From Methanococcoides burtonii DSM 6242 (GTDB taxonomy: Archaea > Halobacteriota > Methanosarcinia > Methanosarcinales > Methanosarcinaceae): a stretch of DNA of 64,000 bases. This document shows positions 44,490-52,560 of this stretch, one piece after another. Position 1 is the stretch's first letter; every line of letters starts with the position of its first letter. The stretch is from NCBI RefSeq assembly GCF_000013725.1, contig NC_007955.1:1023579-1087578 (forward strand), written 5' to 3'. The notes under the pieces are model-generated. The model was not told the DNA's origin. It made no database searches and was given only the letters and a program-made list of their open reading frames with translations. A program made the translations under genes and the position numbers.

Positions 44490-45188
44490 ATGATCGTTGT
44501 GAAAGACCTGAAAAGATATTATGGGTCAGGGGAAACTGCTGTAAAAGCTCTCAATGGCGTTTCGTTCGAAATAAAGAAAGGGGAATTTGTAGCCATTATG
44601 GGCGCATCCGGTAGTGGCAAAACAACTCTGTTGAGGATACTGGCATTGTTGGACGATGCAACCGCCGGGGAATACACCATCCGGGGATTAAAGGTTTCCA
44701 GCCTGCCTGAAGCCGAAAGAAGCTATTACAGGCTAACTCAGGTCGGCTATGTCTTTCAGGACTATGCACTCATTAATGAGATGAGTGCTGCCGAAAATGT
44801 TTATGTGCTTTCCATGATGGAAGGAAACTCAAAAAAGGAATCCTATAAGACCGCCCTTGAAGCATTAGAAAAGGTTGGCCTAAAGGGAAAACAGGACAGG
44901 ATCCCTGATGAACTGTCTGGTGGAGAAAAACAAAGAGTGGCGATCGCAAGAGCCATAGCCAAAAAGCCCAACATAATGTTTGCCGATGAACCCTGTGCAA
45001 ACCTGGACACCAACAACTCAAAACAAGTACTGGATGTGTTCAAAGATCTGAATGACAATTATGGACAAACAATTGTGATGGTAACACATGAACCGTGGCA
45101 TACTGAGTATGTTGACAGAGTGATCACTCTAGAAGATGGTGTTTTAGTTAGCGATGAGATGATGGAAGAAAGTGGGGAAGAGAAATGA
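44490..45188 (+). CDS. MacB/LolD-type ABC transporter ATPase
   Basis: 232 aa from the ATG at 44490. Walker A GASGSGKTTLLR, Q-loop VGYVFQDYALI, signature DELSGGEKQRVAIARA, Walker B PNIMFADEPCANLD and switch His in MVTHEP. It is the energy-coupling partner of the upstream permease. The longer frame to 44445 lies inside the permease gene, so the shorter start is preferred. Beyond it the sequence becomes a decayed region. Confidence 0.93.
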   Translation: MIVVKDLKRYYGSGETAVKALNGVSFEIKKGEFVAIMGASGSGKTTLLRILALLDDATAGEYTIRGLKVSSLPEAERSYYRLTQVGYVFQDYALINEMSAAENVYVLSMMEGNSKKESYKTALEALEKVGLKGKQDRIPDELSGGEKQRVAIARAIAKKPNIMFADEPCANLDTNNSKQVLDVFKDLNDNYGQTIVMVTHEPWHTEYVDRVITLEDGVLVSDEMMEESGEEK

Positions 45189-45198
45189 TACTGATCTG

Positions 45199-45732
45199 TT
45201 GAGGAAGGAGATCATTGACATGCCTTATGTAGGATGGAAGAAGATGGGGTTCTCATAAGGTACATTCAGTACTTCGCTAATTTTACCATCAATATGAAAT
45301 AATGGCAGTTAATCGCTATATATGCGGCAAAAATGCCGCCATATGTCATTTCAAATTCCCAATTCCAAGAACTTCTACAAGAAATATTACGAGAAGATGT
45401 TTTTTTGCATTGATATCATTTCTACTAAGAAATGTGTGGCTATATCTTCAGAAAGAGCATTTTAAGAAAGTAAAACAAGGACCACAGATCATTGTTGGGG
45501 ATAAGTTAAGGTTTGATATATTCGTTCTCTTAATAAAGGAGAACTTCGGAAAAATTGAGGGTTCTGTTGGTGGTGGGGTGTTTGAGATAAGTTAATGGGA
45601 ATAAGAACAAAACTTCGACAAAATTAGAGAAGTACTGACATTGAATTAAATGAAGCAGAATACCAAATCAGGCAAAGCGTTTAGTCTAAATTCTTATGTA
45701 AGGAAACAACTGGAAAACTGGGATGGTAAACT
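45199..45732 (+). pseudogene. Cas1-like C-terminal fragment, split by a deleted IS
   Basis: The left part reads LRKEIIDMPYVGWKKMGFS, a stop, then GT; the right part reads MKQNTKSGKAFSLNSYVRKQLENWD. Joined, they resemble the C-terminal end of some archaeal Cas1 proteins (pattern W-K-K-x-G-F-S-K-G-T-x-x-Y-M-K-Q-N-A-K). That family match is from memory and tentative. A 357-bp deleted IS (45274-45630) with AGTACT on both sides separates the parts. The rest of the gene is absent. Two more fragments of the same sequence lie at 46294 and 48226. Confidence 0.5.
45274..45630 (+). mobile_element. Deleted IS with a transposase C-terminal remnant
   Basis: Short inverted ends TCGCTAATTTT (45274) and TCTCTAATTTT (inward from 45630) are flanked by the direct repeat AGTACT at 45268-45273 and 45631-45636. 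Inside, an open frame (45302-45595) ends with FALISFLLRNVWLYLQKEHF and ADK-like GDKLRFDIFVLLI, resembling the C-terminal part of a DDE transposase seen in methanogens. The N-terminal two thirds are gone, so the element cannot move by itself. Confidence 0.68.
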
Positions 45733-45805
45733 TCTAACTACAATGCTTCCTTCTGAAAGTACCAATGAATCTTTTTGGATATGCTGGCATTTAGTATCAA
45801 ATGGA

Positions 45806-45816
45806 TAATATATAAA
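45806..45816 (+). promoter_or_regulatory. TATA box before the 64-aa protein gene
   Basis: ATAATATATAA lies ~85 bp before the ATG at 45895. A second one, TATATTATATAAG, lies at 45869-45881, too close to the ATG for a normal start unless the mRNA is leaderless. GGTGATAA precedes the start codon as a ribosome binding site, which favours the first TATA. Confidence 0.5.
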
Positions 45817-45894
45817 TTAGTAAATCAACCAACTGTCTAAAAAGAAGGAAAACCATATTAGTCAATCGGTATATTATATAAGTGGTGATAAATT

Positions 45895-46089
45895 ATGTGG
45901 ACATTCTCAAAATTAAGTAAAGAAAATATGGATGCAGTCAGTGCTACAGAAGGAAAGCTTGGTGTAACCCTTATTGCTTTTTCAGAAGAGGGCACCAAAT
46001 ATGCAACTCTCAGCGATGACGCTGTTAAAGAAGTAAAGGAACTTGAAAAGAAATTAGGTCTTTCTCTCGTAGCTCTTGAAACAGCTTAA
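45895..46089 (+). CDS. Small acidic protein, 64 aa, unrecognised
   Basis: The sequence begins MWTFSKLSKENMDAVSATEG and has two similar halves, each ending in a short beta strand (LGVTLIAFSEEGT; LGLSLVALETA) after a helix. No known family is recognised. Evidence for a real gene: a ribosome binding site (GGTGATAA), TATA boxes upstream and a clean terminator immediately downstream, in a region otherwise full of debris. Confidence 0.75.
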   Translation: MWTFSKLSKENMDAVSATEGKLGVTLIAFSEEGTKYATLSDDAVKEVKELEKKLGLSLVALETA

Positions 46090-46091
46090 AT

Positions 46092-46130
46092 GTGGAGGTA
46101 ACTTTCTACCCCCACTTCTTTTTTTATTTT
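46092..46130 (+). terminator. Intrinsic terminator after the 64-aa protein gene
   Basis: Stem GTGG-A-GGTA / TACC-C-CCAC around ACTTTC (46092-46114), followed by TTCTTTTTTTATTTT. Confidence 0.8.
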
Positions 46131-46293
46131 ATCCAATATCAAAGAATCTATTTCTTTAAAAAGAATATGAAATGCTAAGTATCTTCTTTTGTATGTCGCC
46201 CCTTGTCGTTTTTCAATGAAAATTAAACGACAATTCCAGGAAACAAAAACTACAACTTCAGTAGATATTTGCGACAAGTGAAAAGAAACAAAC

Positions 46294-46404
46294 GAAGAAG
46301 ATTAGATTCTCTAAGAGTACTTCTATTGAATGAAGTAGACGGCTAAGAGTGATAAATCATTTACTCTCAATGACTATGTTAGGTATAGGTTGGAAAATTT
46401 TGTA
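46294..46404 (+). pseudogene. Second Cas1-like C-terminal fragment
   Basis: After GAAGAAGATTAGATTCTCTA, the frame reads TAKSDKSFTLNDYVRYRLENF, close to the matching part of the fragments at 45650 and 48300. It contains a stop and frameshifts. The rest of the gap 46131-46430 shows nothing else. Confidence 0.45.
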
Positions 46405-46430
46405 TAAATGCTGTTATTTTTTTAAAAAAA

Positions 46431-47036
46431 TCAGAAAGCCCATGTTAACCCATGGACTTTAATATATATTTCTGTTAAATCTATATTATGTGGAACTAAA
46501 AATGCAATCCATCCTTCTTTGGTTACTTCTGGATAAACATTTTCATATCCTTTAAATTTAGGCTCATGGTTTTTATCAACCAATGAAAATAAATAATGCG
46601 TATTTATTGATGAGATACTATATATTATATCTGAATATGAGTCCGAAGAACGATAAACTATAATGTTATCATTAGCTTCAAGGTTATTTCCAGAATATGA
46701 AAGTATTGGAGTGTCACCATTTGAAGAACTGATAAGGTCTTTACTAAGAGTAATGGTATCACTTGAAGTTTTATCAGTTCCTACATTTGTGACTTCTAAA
46801 TAAACAAGTAAAAATTGAGCTCCTTCGGGTGGATAATAATAAACAGGTTTGTTGGGAACATTCATTGTTTCAAACGAATCAACTAGTTTGTAATCAACTA
46901 CATTTATCTCAAGAGAATCTCCAGTAAATCCAGTATCACTAATACTCAAAATGTTAGAATCTTCTTCGATACAACCAGATAAAGCAATCAAACTTATCAC
47001 TATACACAAGAAGAACAATTCAATTATTTTATACAT
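46431..47036 (-). CDS. Predicted lipoprotein with a DUF4352-like domain
   Basis: 201 aa. Signal peptide with lipobox: FFLCIVISLIALSGCIEED, Cys21 as the likely lipidated residue. The mature part reads like a DUF4352/telokin-like immunoglobulin-type domain: SLEINVVDYKLVDSF, GAQFLLVYLEVTNVGTDK, then GWIAFLVP near the end. Such domains are found on archaeal and bacterial surfaces; role unknown. The gene stands alone. Confidence 0.75.
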   Translation of the reverse strand: MYKIIELFFLCIVISLIALSGCIEEDSNILSISDTGFTGDSLEINVVDYKLVDSFETMNVPNKPVYYYPPEGAQFLLVYLEVTNVGTDKTSSDTITLSKDLISSSNGDTPILSYSGNNLEANDNIIVYRSSDSYSDIIYSISSINTHYLFSLVDKNHEPKFKGYENVYPEVTKEGWIAFLVPHNIDLTEIYIKVHGLTWAF

Positions 47037-47153
47037 AAACGAATTAAGCGTGACAATGATTTATATGGTATTTAATAATAAAGAAATAAACTATTATGGC
47101 TAAATTACTTTAACTGTCCTGTTAATAACACCCACTTTTAGTAATCAAATTCC

Positions 47154-47188
47154 AAGAGTTCGGTTTTCAGACTTACCTATATTTCAAC
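47154..47188. repeat. Short direct repeat before the DNA glycosylase gene
   Basis: AAGAGTTCGGTTTTCAGACT and TACCTATATTTCAAC recurs with small changes at 47809-47848, on the other side of the glycosylase gene and in the same direction. Confidence 0.55.
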
Positions 47189-47218
47189 ACCTGTTTTGGA
47201 ACGATGGAAAATAGAAGC

Positions 47219-47713
47219 TTAAAGTAGAATGTTTATCGCTTCTTTCCATTCTTCAGGTCTACCGATTGCACCATTATTAGCTGAACTTGAAGAAAGGACT
47301 CTTACAACCTGAACACCATCAAGAACATTGCAATGTTTATTACATGTTTCTTCCACCTTTCCTCCATTGCAGACAATTTTCTTTATCTGAGTGAGATGTG
47401 AAAAATCATTATACTGTGGGTTGCATATATTTTTGTCTGAACTTCCACCAATTTCACAAGATTCTATCGTATCCCATAGTCCAATCTTGTGTTTCTTCAA
47501 AATGCTGACTCTATTATTATATTCTATTTTTTTTAAATCAATGCCAAGAACAAAACTCATCAAATTCCAAAATTGGTTTCGAGAATCGGCATAATATTGT
47601 TTTTGATTTCTTGATTTTTCACTAGGAAAAGTTCCTGTAATCAAAATTTCTGTTTCTTCATTTACGATTTGATCTAAACCTTTACTTCTTAAGCTCACCA
47701 TAAATATTTTCAC
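47219..47713 (-). CDS. Hypoxanthine-DNA glycosylase (UDG family 6)
   Basis: 164 aa. It removes deaminated adenine (hypoxanthine) from DNA. The motifs follow the HDG family: ILITGTFPSEKSR, QYYADSRNQFW with the catalytic-region Asn, IGLWDTIESCEIGGSSDKNI, and the C-terminal VLSSSSANNG in place of the usual HPS-type motif 2. An enzyme of this family has been described from Methanosarcina. The gene is bracketed by short direct repeats (47154 and 47809), so it may have arrived as a cassette. Confidence 0.87.
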   Translation of the reverse strand: MKIFMVSLRSKGLDQIVNEETEILITGTFPSEKSRNQKQYYADSRNQFWNLMSFVLGIDLKKIEYNNRVSILKKHKIGLWDTIESCEIGGSSDKNICNPQYNDFSHLTQIKKIVCNGGKVEETCNKHCNVLDGVQVVRVLSSSSANNGAIGRPEEWKEAINILL

Positions 47714-47808
47714 TACACCTGACTTTATAAATATTTCTATTTGGGTTTCAATTGACTCAAAGACTAAAAGGATGAGTCAATTAAGCTATGACCCCCATAT
47801 CTAATTTT

Positions 47809-47848
47809 AAAAGTTCGGTTTTTTCTAGTTACCTATATTCCCTTCAAC
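47809..47848. repeat. Short direct repeat after the DNA glycosylase gene
   Basis: AAAAGTTCGGTTTTTTCTAG and TTACCTATATTCCCTTCAAC, similar to 47154-47188. It merges on its right with the inverted copy of the dispersed CCATATTTTTCTTTGTATG repeat. Confidence 0.55.
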
Positions 47849-47854
47849 CCGTGC

Positions 47855-47883
47855 GGGGATATATACAAAGAAAATATGGCAAC
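47855..47883 (-). repeat. Dispersed repeat, copy B
   Basis: On the minus strand this reads GTTGCCATATTTTCTTTGTA then TATATCCCC, matching copies A (16901) and C (49545). The rest of 47884-48225 is AT-rich with a perfect TTGTGCA/TGCACAA hairpin at ~47893; no gene is seen there. Confidence 0.6.
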
Positions 47884-48225
47884 GGGGGAGTTGTGCATAT
47901 CGTGCACAATCACACATAGTCAAAATCCGAATATTCTAAATTTACTGTTGATGCGAATTTAAGTTAAATCATTTCAAAAAGTGAATAATTAATTTAATTT
48001 CTAAAGTATTTGGTTTGCATATAATCCAAGATTTAACTTAACGGATAAATCAATATCATTGTTCTTTTTCTACAAAACCAGTAACAATAAATATAATTTC
48101 GTATACGATTCTTGTACGAAAATTAAAGAATAATGTAGAAATTAATAATGAAATGAAGAAATTATTATCAATGGAGAGAATTTTTGGTACGAATCTTATA
48201 CAAAATATAAAAAAAATGATAAGAT

Positions 48226-48356
48226 AAGGAAGAAAATCATTGACATGCCTTACACTGATGGAAGAAGATTGTTTTCTTGAAGAGTACTTTTCATTACATG
48301 AAACAGAATGCCAAGAGTGATAAGCCGTTTACATTGAATGCTATGTTCTTTAAAAG
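48226..48356 (+). pseudogene. Third Cas1-like C-terminal fragment
   Basis: The frames read IRKKIIDMPYTD, then with small shifts WKKLFSKSTFHYMKQNAKSD and KPFTLNA. The similarity to the fragments at 45.2-45.7 kb and 46.3 kb is clear at protein and DNA level. There is no upstream part. Confidence 0.5.
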
Positions 48357-48369
48357 GCCCGGTATAGTT

Positions 48370-49158
48370 TTACCTTCCTTCCAGAATCGTATTCATATAC
48401 TTTTCCAGATAAATACGGATCTCGGCAATTTCATAGTTTTGTGGCAAAGCAGTCACTATCTTCCCGATATAATCCCTTTCCCGGACAAGCCTTATGGTCT
48501 CAATAAAATTCATATCAAAGATCCACGACAGCCGGGTAAGGTTCATATCATTGCAGGTTTTAACATTTTTTGTACTTGCAACCCGATTATTCAATATATC
48601 CTGTAAAAGATCACGGGAATATTCTGATGAATCAGGCAGTCCCAGATCCAGTGCCGGGTTTGGAAAGTCTGCTTTTACGATAAAATAATCTGTTAGAACC
48701 TTATAGATATCCAGTTTATCTGCATCCCTTATGATTTTGCAGTGAAGGAGAGTTCTTCTGTCAGGAAGGGACGGCAAAATGTGCACATTGTGGTTTCTGA
48801 TTGCTGTAAGGATTATTTTCTGTTCTTCATCTTTAAGACCTGAAATTACTTCTTCTGTTTTTAAGATATTTACTCCCAGAAGAGCATGGTTTTCCGAGTC
48901 CGTGTCCCTGAAGGTCCTATACTTATTAATTTGTTCAAAACGACCAATGTCGTGAAAAAGAGCAATGGTCTTTGCAAGATATAAGTCATCATCAGCCAGT
49001 TTTTCAGCTTTTGTGATGAGAGAGGCATTATCACATACCCTGACACTATGTCCTTCCTTAAGCATGACGTTTTGCTGGATAAAATCGTCATCTGTATAGA
49101 AAGAGCTGACGTAGCGGTGAAACCAGTCCCTGAAACTCAAAAACTCCTTTTCTTTCAT
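48370..49158 (-). CDS. HD-domain phosphohydrolase
   Basis: 262 aa. Metal-binding HD motif: EGHSVRVCDN (first His, near residue 37), LFHDIGRFEQ (HD, near 68), IRNHNVH (near 120) and RDADKLD (last Asp, near 145). It probably hydrolyses a phosphate ester or nucleotide. There is no additional domain and no informative neighbour. The C-terminal ~90 residues are not assigned to a family. Confidence 0.85.
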   Translation of the reverse strand: MKEKEFLSFRDWFHRYVSSFYTDDDFIQQNVMLKEGHSVRVCDNASLITKAEKLADDDLYLAKTIALFHDIGRFEQINKYRTFRDTDSENHALLGVNILKTEEVISGLKDEEQKIILTAIRNHNVHILPSLPDRRTLLHCKIIRDADKLDIYKVLTDYFIVKADFPNPALDLGLPDSSEYSRDLLQDILNNRVASTKNVKTCNDMNLTRLSWIFDMNFIETIRLVRERDYIGKIVTALPQNYEIAEIRIYLEKYMNTILEGR

Positions 49159-49708
49159 TTAATGGCTAAATGTTTTGTTGAGTATTAGGTTTTATGCATG
49201 TCAAATATATACATGCTAAGCCGCAGATGCTATTTTATATTGTTACCGGGAAAATAATGTAGATGGATTATTAAAATAAGGCATTTTAGAACTACAAAAC
49301 AAAAATATATAATTACTAATTTAATAATACCTTGAAAACTAAAAAAAAATTGCTCATTTTAGACCTTTAGCTAAAAGGGAGCTGACACGATTAATGCTCT
49401 ATCACTATTATATATTGACAATTGTTCAGAACTAATAATTCATTTTAACATATTATGATTTGATAGGGCAAACAATAATTTTCAAGAATTCGGTTTGTTT
49501 TAAGATGTTTTAAGTGTGGTCATGTGTAATGTTTGCACAGCCGCGTTGCCATATTTTTCTTTGTATGTATCCCCTTCGCCCCATGCGAGGGGTAAGATTC
49601 GAAACCACGTGCATCCAAATTTTAATAGAGGGGAATTTTTGCAACTTACCCATTACCCCAAAGTTCTAATATCATAGTTCCTTTTGAGAAGGAAAGGAGC
49701 TCTTCCCA
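49159..49708. other. Gene-free stretch with one dispersed repeat
   Basis: About 550 bp, strongly AT-rich, without an open frame of note. It holds copy C of the dispersed repeat (49545-49574) followed by a CCCC...GGGG stem (49571-49588), and an ATTCGGTTTG-like stretch near 49488 that resembles the direct repeats beside the glycosylase gene. Nothing else is visible. Confidence 0.6.
49545..49574 (+). repeat. Dispersed repeat, copy C
   Basis: GTTGCCATATTTTTCTTTGT then ATGTATCCCC; 26 or so of 30 positions match copy A at 16901. As in copy B, a C-run/G-run hairpin follows. Confidence 0.6.
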
Positions 49709-50617
49709 ATGCCTATCAAATGCATGAAATGTAACAGGGACGCCATTATATTCCAGAAATACTCCGGTATGCACATATGCAAGAGACACTTTATCGAAGA
49801 TGTTGAACGTAAGGTGAAACTCACCATCAGAAAGCAGTATAAGATAGAAAAAGGTGACATCATTGCCGTGGCATTGAGTGGAGGAAAGGACAGCGTTGTA
49901 CTGTTATACCTTTTACACAAGATATTCGGCGTGAGAAGGGATATTGAGATCGTGGCCCTTACCATTGATGAAGGGATAGCCGGATATCGAGAGGAAACTC
50001 TGGCAAAGGCTCGAAAGCTGACATCCGAGCTTGGTATCAGACATATTGTCCGCTCTTTTAAGGATGAATATGATAAGACACTTGATGAACTGACAGCACA
50101 GGAAAGAAAACTGGGTGCATGCAGTTATTGTGGTGTTTTAAGAAAATCGCTCATGAACAAGATAGCGAATGAAATAGGTGCCAATAAACTTGCCACCGGT
50201 CACAACCTTGACGATGAAGCACAGACGATAATGATGAACCACCTTGGAGGAGATGTCGATAGAATGATAAGGCTCTCACCTCCACGGGAGATCGAAGGGC
50301 TTGTCCTGCGTGCAAAACCTCTGCGAAAGGTTCCCGAAAAGGAAGTGGCCCTCTATGCGATCGTCAATGAACTGCCATTCGATATGAGCGAATGTCCTTA
50401 TGCCCATGAAGCCCTGAGGGGTGAGGTAAGGGATATGATAAATGAGTTCGAGGTAAGGCACCCCGGAACTAAATATTCCATAATGAGAGGGTTCGATAAA
50501 ACTGTGGGATTGATCGCTAAAGAATACCCCCAGGCTGAACTCTCAAAATGCCGTATATGTGGTGAGACCTGCACAGCAACATTATGTCAGGCCTGTAAAT
50601 TGCTTGGACGCAGTTGA
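49709..50617 (+). CDS. tRNA 2-thiolation ATPase (TtuA/Ncs6/TtcA family)
   Basis: 302 aa. N-terminal zinc knuckle (CMKCNRDAII; CKRHF), PP-loop AVALSGGKDSVVLL near residue 55, CSYCGVLR near 138 and a C-terminal zinc finger (CRICGETCTATLCQAC). This is the layout of archaeal/eukaryotic TtuA-Ncs6 enzymes, which activate uridine in tRNA for sulfur transfer and often carry a 4Fe-4S cluster. The specific tRNA position (U34 or U54) cannot be set from sequence. The gene is alone. Confidence 0.9.
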   Translation: MPIKCMKCNRDAIIFQKYSGMHICKRHFIEDVERKVKLTIRKQYKIEKGDIIAVALSGGKDSVVLLYLLHKIFGVRRDIEIVALTIDEGIAGYREETLAKARKLTSELGIRHIVRSFKDEYDKTLDELTAQERKLGACSYCGVLRKSLMNKIANEIGANKLATGHNLDDEAQTIMMNHLGGDVDRMIRLSPPREIEGLVLRAKPLRKVPEKEVALYAIVNELPFDMSECPYAHEALRGEVRDMINEFEVRHPGTKYSIMRGFDKTVGLIAKEYPQAELSKCRICGETCTATLCQACKLLGRS

Positions 50618-50670
50618 ATACAGAATTATAATTAATTATCTCTTCTACTACCTATTTTTTAAGCTGGCTC

Positions 50671-51576
50671 TCAGGGATATTCGAGCAGATCGCTTATGTC
50701 ATAGAGTTCTTTTCCAGTCCTATTCATGTAAAGGCGAGTCCACCATACGGTCACAAGAGGCTGTATAACTGCAAATGATAGAACAAAACTTAGGAAGATC
50801 CATATATTCGCAAGTACCCCCACATAGCTGATAAGTTCACTTATCATATTGATCGCTATCGAAATTCCGATCACTACCAGGTACATTAGAAACACGACTA
50901 ACTTGTTGTTCATGAAGAACCTGTACCCAGTTTCAAGGGCTTCCATGGGATCGAGATTGTCCAGAACAAGACCAAATCTGACAATACTGAAGATAATATC
51001 GATTATCAGAACGTAAAGACCCCATAGTAAGAACCCGAAGAGTAATAACATACTTGTAAGAAGGGCATTTTCAGGATTATCAATAAATGAATTGAAGTCA
51101 CCCATGACGAGCATGCCTGGAATTATAAACACAATTCCTGCGAGGAAGATCAGCGAGATGAAGATCTTTGTAAGGAAAAGACTGAACACATGTTCTTTTC
51201 CTGCACGGGACATGTCATCAAAGGTCGTATGACCTGATGCTGATGCCGCCTGTGCCATTCCTATTGCCCCTGCCTCAAAATAGGATTGGACAAATGCAAT
51301 GGCTAAAAATGCGATCAGACCAAGCACCAGCACTATAACAATATTATCAGAGAACAGCGATATGAGAAGCTCCATGCTTTCTTCTGTTGTAAGTGAAGAG
51401 GCATCCCCGATCTCAGACATTGACGTTGCAGCTACAATGAACGGAATAATGAAAACTGCCACCATTAAAATGAAAACCGATGCCATCATGTTCAAAAAGT
51501 AAGGAACGGCAATTCCATAATTATGTGACCAGGTGCTGAACCCTTTATTCAATATTCTTCCGAGATCTTCATTCAT
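50671..51576 (-). CDS. Multi-pass membrane protein, DUF7847-like
   Basis: 301 aa with about six hydrophobic segments (for example FLNMMASVFILMVAVFIIPF and VVFLMYLVVIGISIAINMI) and an N-terminal amphipathic part (LGRILNKGFSTWSHNY). It resembles a group of archaeal membrane proteins of unknown function, sometimes compared to the glycerophosphodiesterase membrane domain. No catalytic residues are recognised. It converges on the thiolase gene with a ~50-bp gap. Confidence 0.75.
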   Translation of the reverse strand: MNEDLGRILNKGFSTWSHNYGIAVPYFLNMMASVFILMVAVFIIPFIVAATSMSEIGDASSLTTEESMELLISLFSDNIVIVLVLGLIAFLAIAFVQSYFEAGAIGMAQAASASGHTTFDDMSRAGKEHVFSLFLTKIFISLIFLAGIVFIIPGMLVMGDFNSFIDNPENALLTSMLLLFGFLLWGLYVLIIDIIFSIVRFGLVLDNLDPMEALETGYRFFMNNKLVVFLMYLVVIGISIAINMISELISYVGVLANIWIFLSFVLSFAVIQPLVTVWWTRLYMNRTGKELYDISDLLEYP

Positions 51577-51802
51577 TTTTAGTAGCTCCTTGAGACAAGC
51601 TTAAACCGTAGCTGACATTATATAAATATTACATAGATATAGTATCTGTGATGTTCGGATCGCTTTAACATCACCAAATTAGCATTTAACATATCCAACA
51701 TCAATAAATTTAACATTTTAGTATCCAATGTTAATACAACCAACATTATTACAGCTTCAATTATAGTAGAAATTTAATAATAATAAGTGGGGAGGAGTTC
51801 TT

Positions 51803-52264
51803 GTGGAGGAAAATAGGGGTAAGGAAATACTGGTTATCGGGCACTGTCTTGCAAATGTAAGCTCAAGGCTCAAAGGGATAAAAGGGCCTCCATTGGTCGA
51901 TACAAAGGGAAAGAACATTGTACAATTACCATGTCCGGAACTGATCTATCTAGGTGAAGCCCGAAGGGAAATTACCAGAGACCAGCTTGAAAATCCAAAT
52001 TACAGGAGGTTCTGTCATTCACTCTTTGAACCCTTTGCAGACATGATCGAACAGTTCTATCAGGAAGGTTATAGCATTAAAGTATTGGGAGTTCCCAAGA
52101 GTCCCTCGTGTGGTGCACAGACGACAACAGTTGGCGGCCCTGCAGGACGGGTGGAGGTGTTTACACATGACAACGTCCCAGGCACCGGAATATTCTATGA
52201 AGAGATAGCTGAAGAGCTGACACGGCGTGGAGTTCTCTTTGAGATGGAGGATGCTCGATATTGA
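51803..52264 (+). CDS. TudS/DUF523-like protein with three conserved cysteines
   Basis: 153 aa, GTG start after GGGGAGGAG. The cysteines at positions 15 (GHCLAN), 44 (PCPEL) and 103 (KSPSCGA) correspond to the three ligands of the 4Fe-4S cluster in TudS/DUF523 desulfidases, and CPE and SPSCG are family motifs. The protein departs from the family in the middle, with a fourth Cys (71) and no clear G-G-x-x-x-P-R motif. It may remove sulfur from a thiolated compound, such as a thiouracil. That the tRNA thiolase is nearby may be coincidence. Confidence 0.7.
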   Translation: MEENRGKEILVIGHCLANVSSRLKGIKGPPLVDTKGKNIVQLPCPELIYLGEARREITRDQLENPNYRRFCHSLFEPFADMIEQFYQEGYSIKVLGVPKSPSCGAQTTTVGGPAGRVEVFTHDNVPGTGIFYEEIAEELTRRGVLFEMEDARY

Positions 52265-52504
52265 AATTCGGCGATCAAAAGAATCCATGTCTCGTTTAAG
52301 CCGTGAAGCAGTGATTGGCCATCCATATATATATTGAATTATTAGTAAAATTGGCTGGCAGGAAGAGGCATTCTTCCAAATACACTAGCCCCATTAATAA
52401 ACGTCAGCCATCCCCATTATTCTGAACGATAGTATGAAGAGCTTAAGCTTTGGCATTCAAAAATATGCTATAAGCAATGAAATTAAACTGAAATTAGAAA
52501 AAAA

Positions 52505-52531
52505 GAAAAGAAATGGACCGGGATATTCCCG
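52505..52531 (-). terminator. Terminator after the pyrophosphatase gene
   Basis: The minus strand has CGGGA-ATA-TCCCG (52519-52531) followed by GTCCATTTCTTTTC and more T residues. It is 30 bp past the stop codon of the pyrophosphatase gene. The gap 52265-52504 shows no gene. Confidence 0.6.
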
Positions 52532-52560
52532 ACCCGAAATTCGTTTTTAAATTGTTCGAA

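Noticed and set aside
45302-45595. Independent 97-aa gene
   Set aside because: It fits the C-terminal part of a transposase and lies within inverted ends and direct repeats of a deleted IS.
47893-47911. CRISPR repeat at the TTGTGCA/TGCACAA hairpin and neighbouring repeats
   Set aside because: There is no regular array of repeats and spacers; only scattered, imperfect copies exist.
49590-49620. tRNA T-arm at GATTCGAAACC
   Set aside because: No matching acceptor, D or anticodon arms can be drawn around it.
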